From positions 457,826-521,825 of the forward strand of contig CAXSBC010000002.1 in assembly GCA_964236105.1 (NCBI GenBank): 64,000 nt of DNA, in the 5' to 3' direction. The notes under the pieces are model-generated. The model worked only from the letters and a program-made list of their open reading frames with translations. It searched no databases and was not told the origin of the DNA. This document shows, in pieces, positions 63,944-64,000 of this stretch; position 1 is the stretch's first letter, and each line of letters starts with the position of its first letter. The stretch comes from Lichenicola sp964236105. Its GTDB lineage: Bacteria; Pseudomonadota; Alphaproteobacteria; Acetobacterales; Acetobacteraceae. The translations under genes were made by a program, and so were the position numbers.

Positions 63944-64000
63944 CACTTATACCAACGGCGTCAGACAGTGACCTGTTGAGCCCAAGCTCTGGTAGCGATT

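Noticed and set aside
60861..64000. Duplicate of the tRNA-Gln 3' end as an att site of an integrated element
   Set aside because: No second copy of the T-arm and acceptor sequence was found downstream within the window, and no integrase is visible. It could still lie beyond the edge.

Overview
The window is GC-rich chromosomal DNA from an alphaproteobacterium. The gene content points to the Rhodospirillales, most likely Acetobacteraceae. The evidence is: a pdhA-pdhB-pdhC-lpdA cluster whose E1-beta subunit carries its own lipoyl domain; tightly overlapping housekeeping operons typical of the class; the linkages ppiD-trpEGDC-moaC, eno-ftsB and moeA-lexA; and an operator of the alphaproteobacterial form (GAAC-N7-GAAC) in front of lexA. 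The family-level assignment is an inference from gene content, not from a search.

Layout. 0-5.8 kb: the start of folK (cut by the window edge), a NYN-domain nuclease-like gene, a solo Hsp70 ATPase, a catalase-family gene, a HAD-like gene with damaged catalytic motifs, smpB and dapA. 6-9.1 kb: an overlapping trio of lytic transglycosylase, pgpA and the CinA C-terminal domain. 9.1-10.2 kb: an exported EF-hand protein and an exported His/Met-rich 11-residue-repeat protein. 10.3-20.6 kb, minus strand: pdhABC-lpdA, two neighbouring frameshifted genes (a DUF3142 protein and a large lipoprotein), then lipA and ratA. 20.6-27.3 kb, minus strand: ppiD, trpEGDC and moaC, with overlapping or near-overlapping ends. 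27.4-37.1 kb: tpiA, secG, a flavin amine oxidase, pyrG, an FKBP, a GntA-like haem enzyme paired with a DUF1989 protein, a DUF3429 membrane protein, eno, a dimethylargininase-like gene, ftsB and rpmG. 37.3-39.5 kb: moeA and SOS-regulated lexA. 39.6-44.2 kb: biotin genes bioF, a pimeloyl-ester esterase and a fused bioC-bioD, divergent from bioA. 44.2-48.8 kb: moaD-moaE, a lipoprotein, mobB, pgsA and uvrC. 49.3-56.5 kb: a dipeptidase with a gene fragment behind it, exonuclease III, an orphan OmpR-type regulator, an L,D-transpeptidase-like gene, an RsmB-type methyltransferase and guaB. 56.6-64 kb is sparser and looks accessory: an MliC-like lipoprotein, a propeller-like secreted lipoprotein, rlmE, tRNA-Gln(CTG), long gene-poor stretches, a DUF3828-like protein, a small unknown ORF and a decayed nasT-nasS pair ending at the window edge.

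How the parts work together. The pyruvate dehydrogenase complex and lipA (which makes its lipoyl cofactor) lie in one minus-strand run. Molybdenum-cofactor genes are spread over four places (moaC, moeA, moaD-moaE, mobB). The only nitrate-sensing genes visible, nasT-nasS, are broken. Biotin synthesis from malonyl-ACP is nearly complete here, lacking only bioB. The GntA-like/DUF1989 pair, with a dimethylargininase-like gene about 2 kb away, is the best candidate for a poorly described pathway, perhaps acting on guanidino compounds.

Gene order also suggests a rearrangement. Inverting the moaC-to-ftsB segment would restore two linkages expected in alphaproteobacteria at once: eno-ftsB-pdhA and trp-moaC-moeA-lexA. 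All coordinates and translations are read from the sequence. Family assignments are from memory of family motifs, and no database search was possible.
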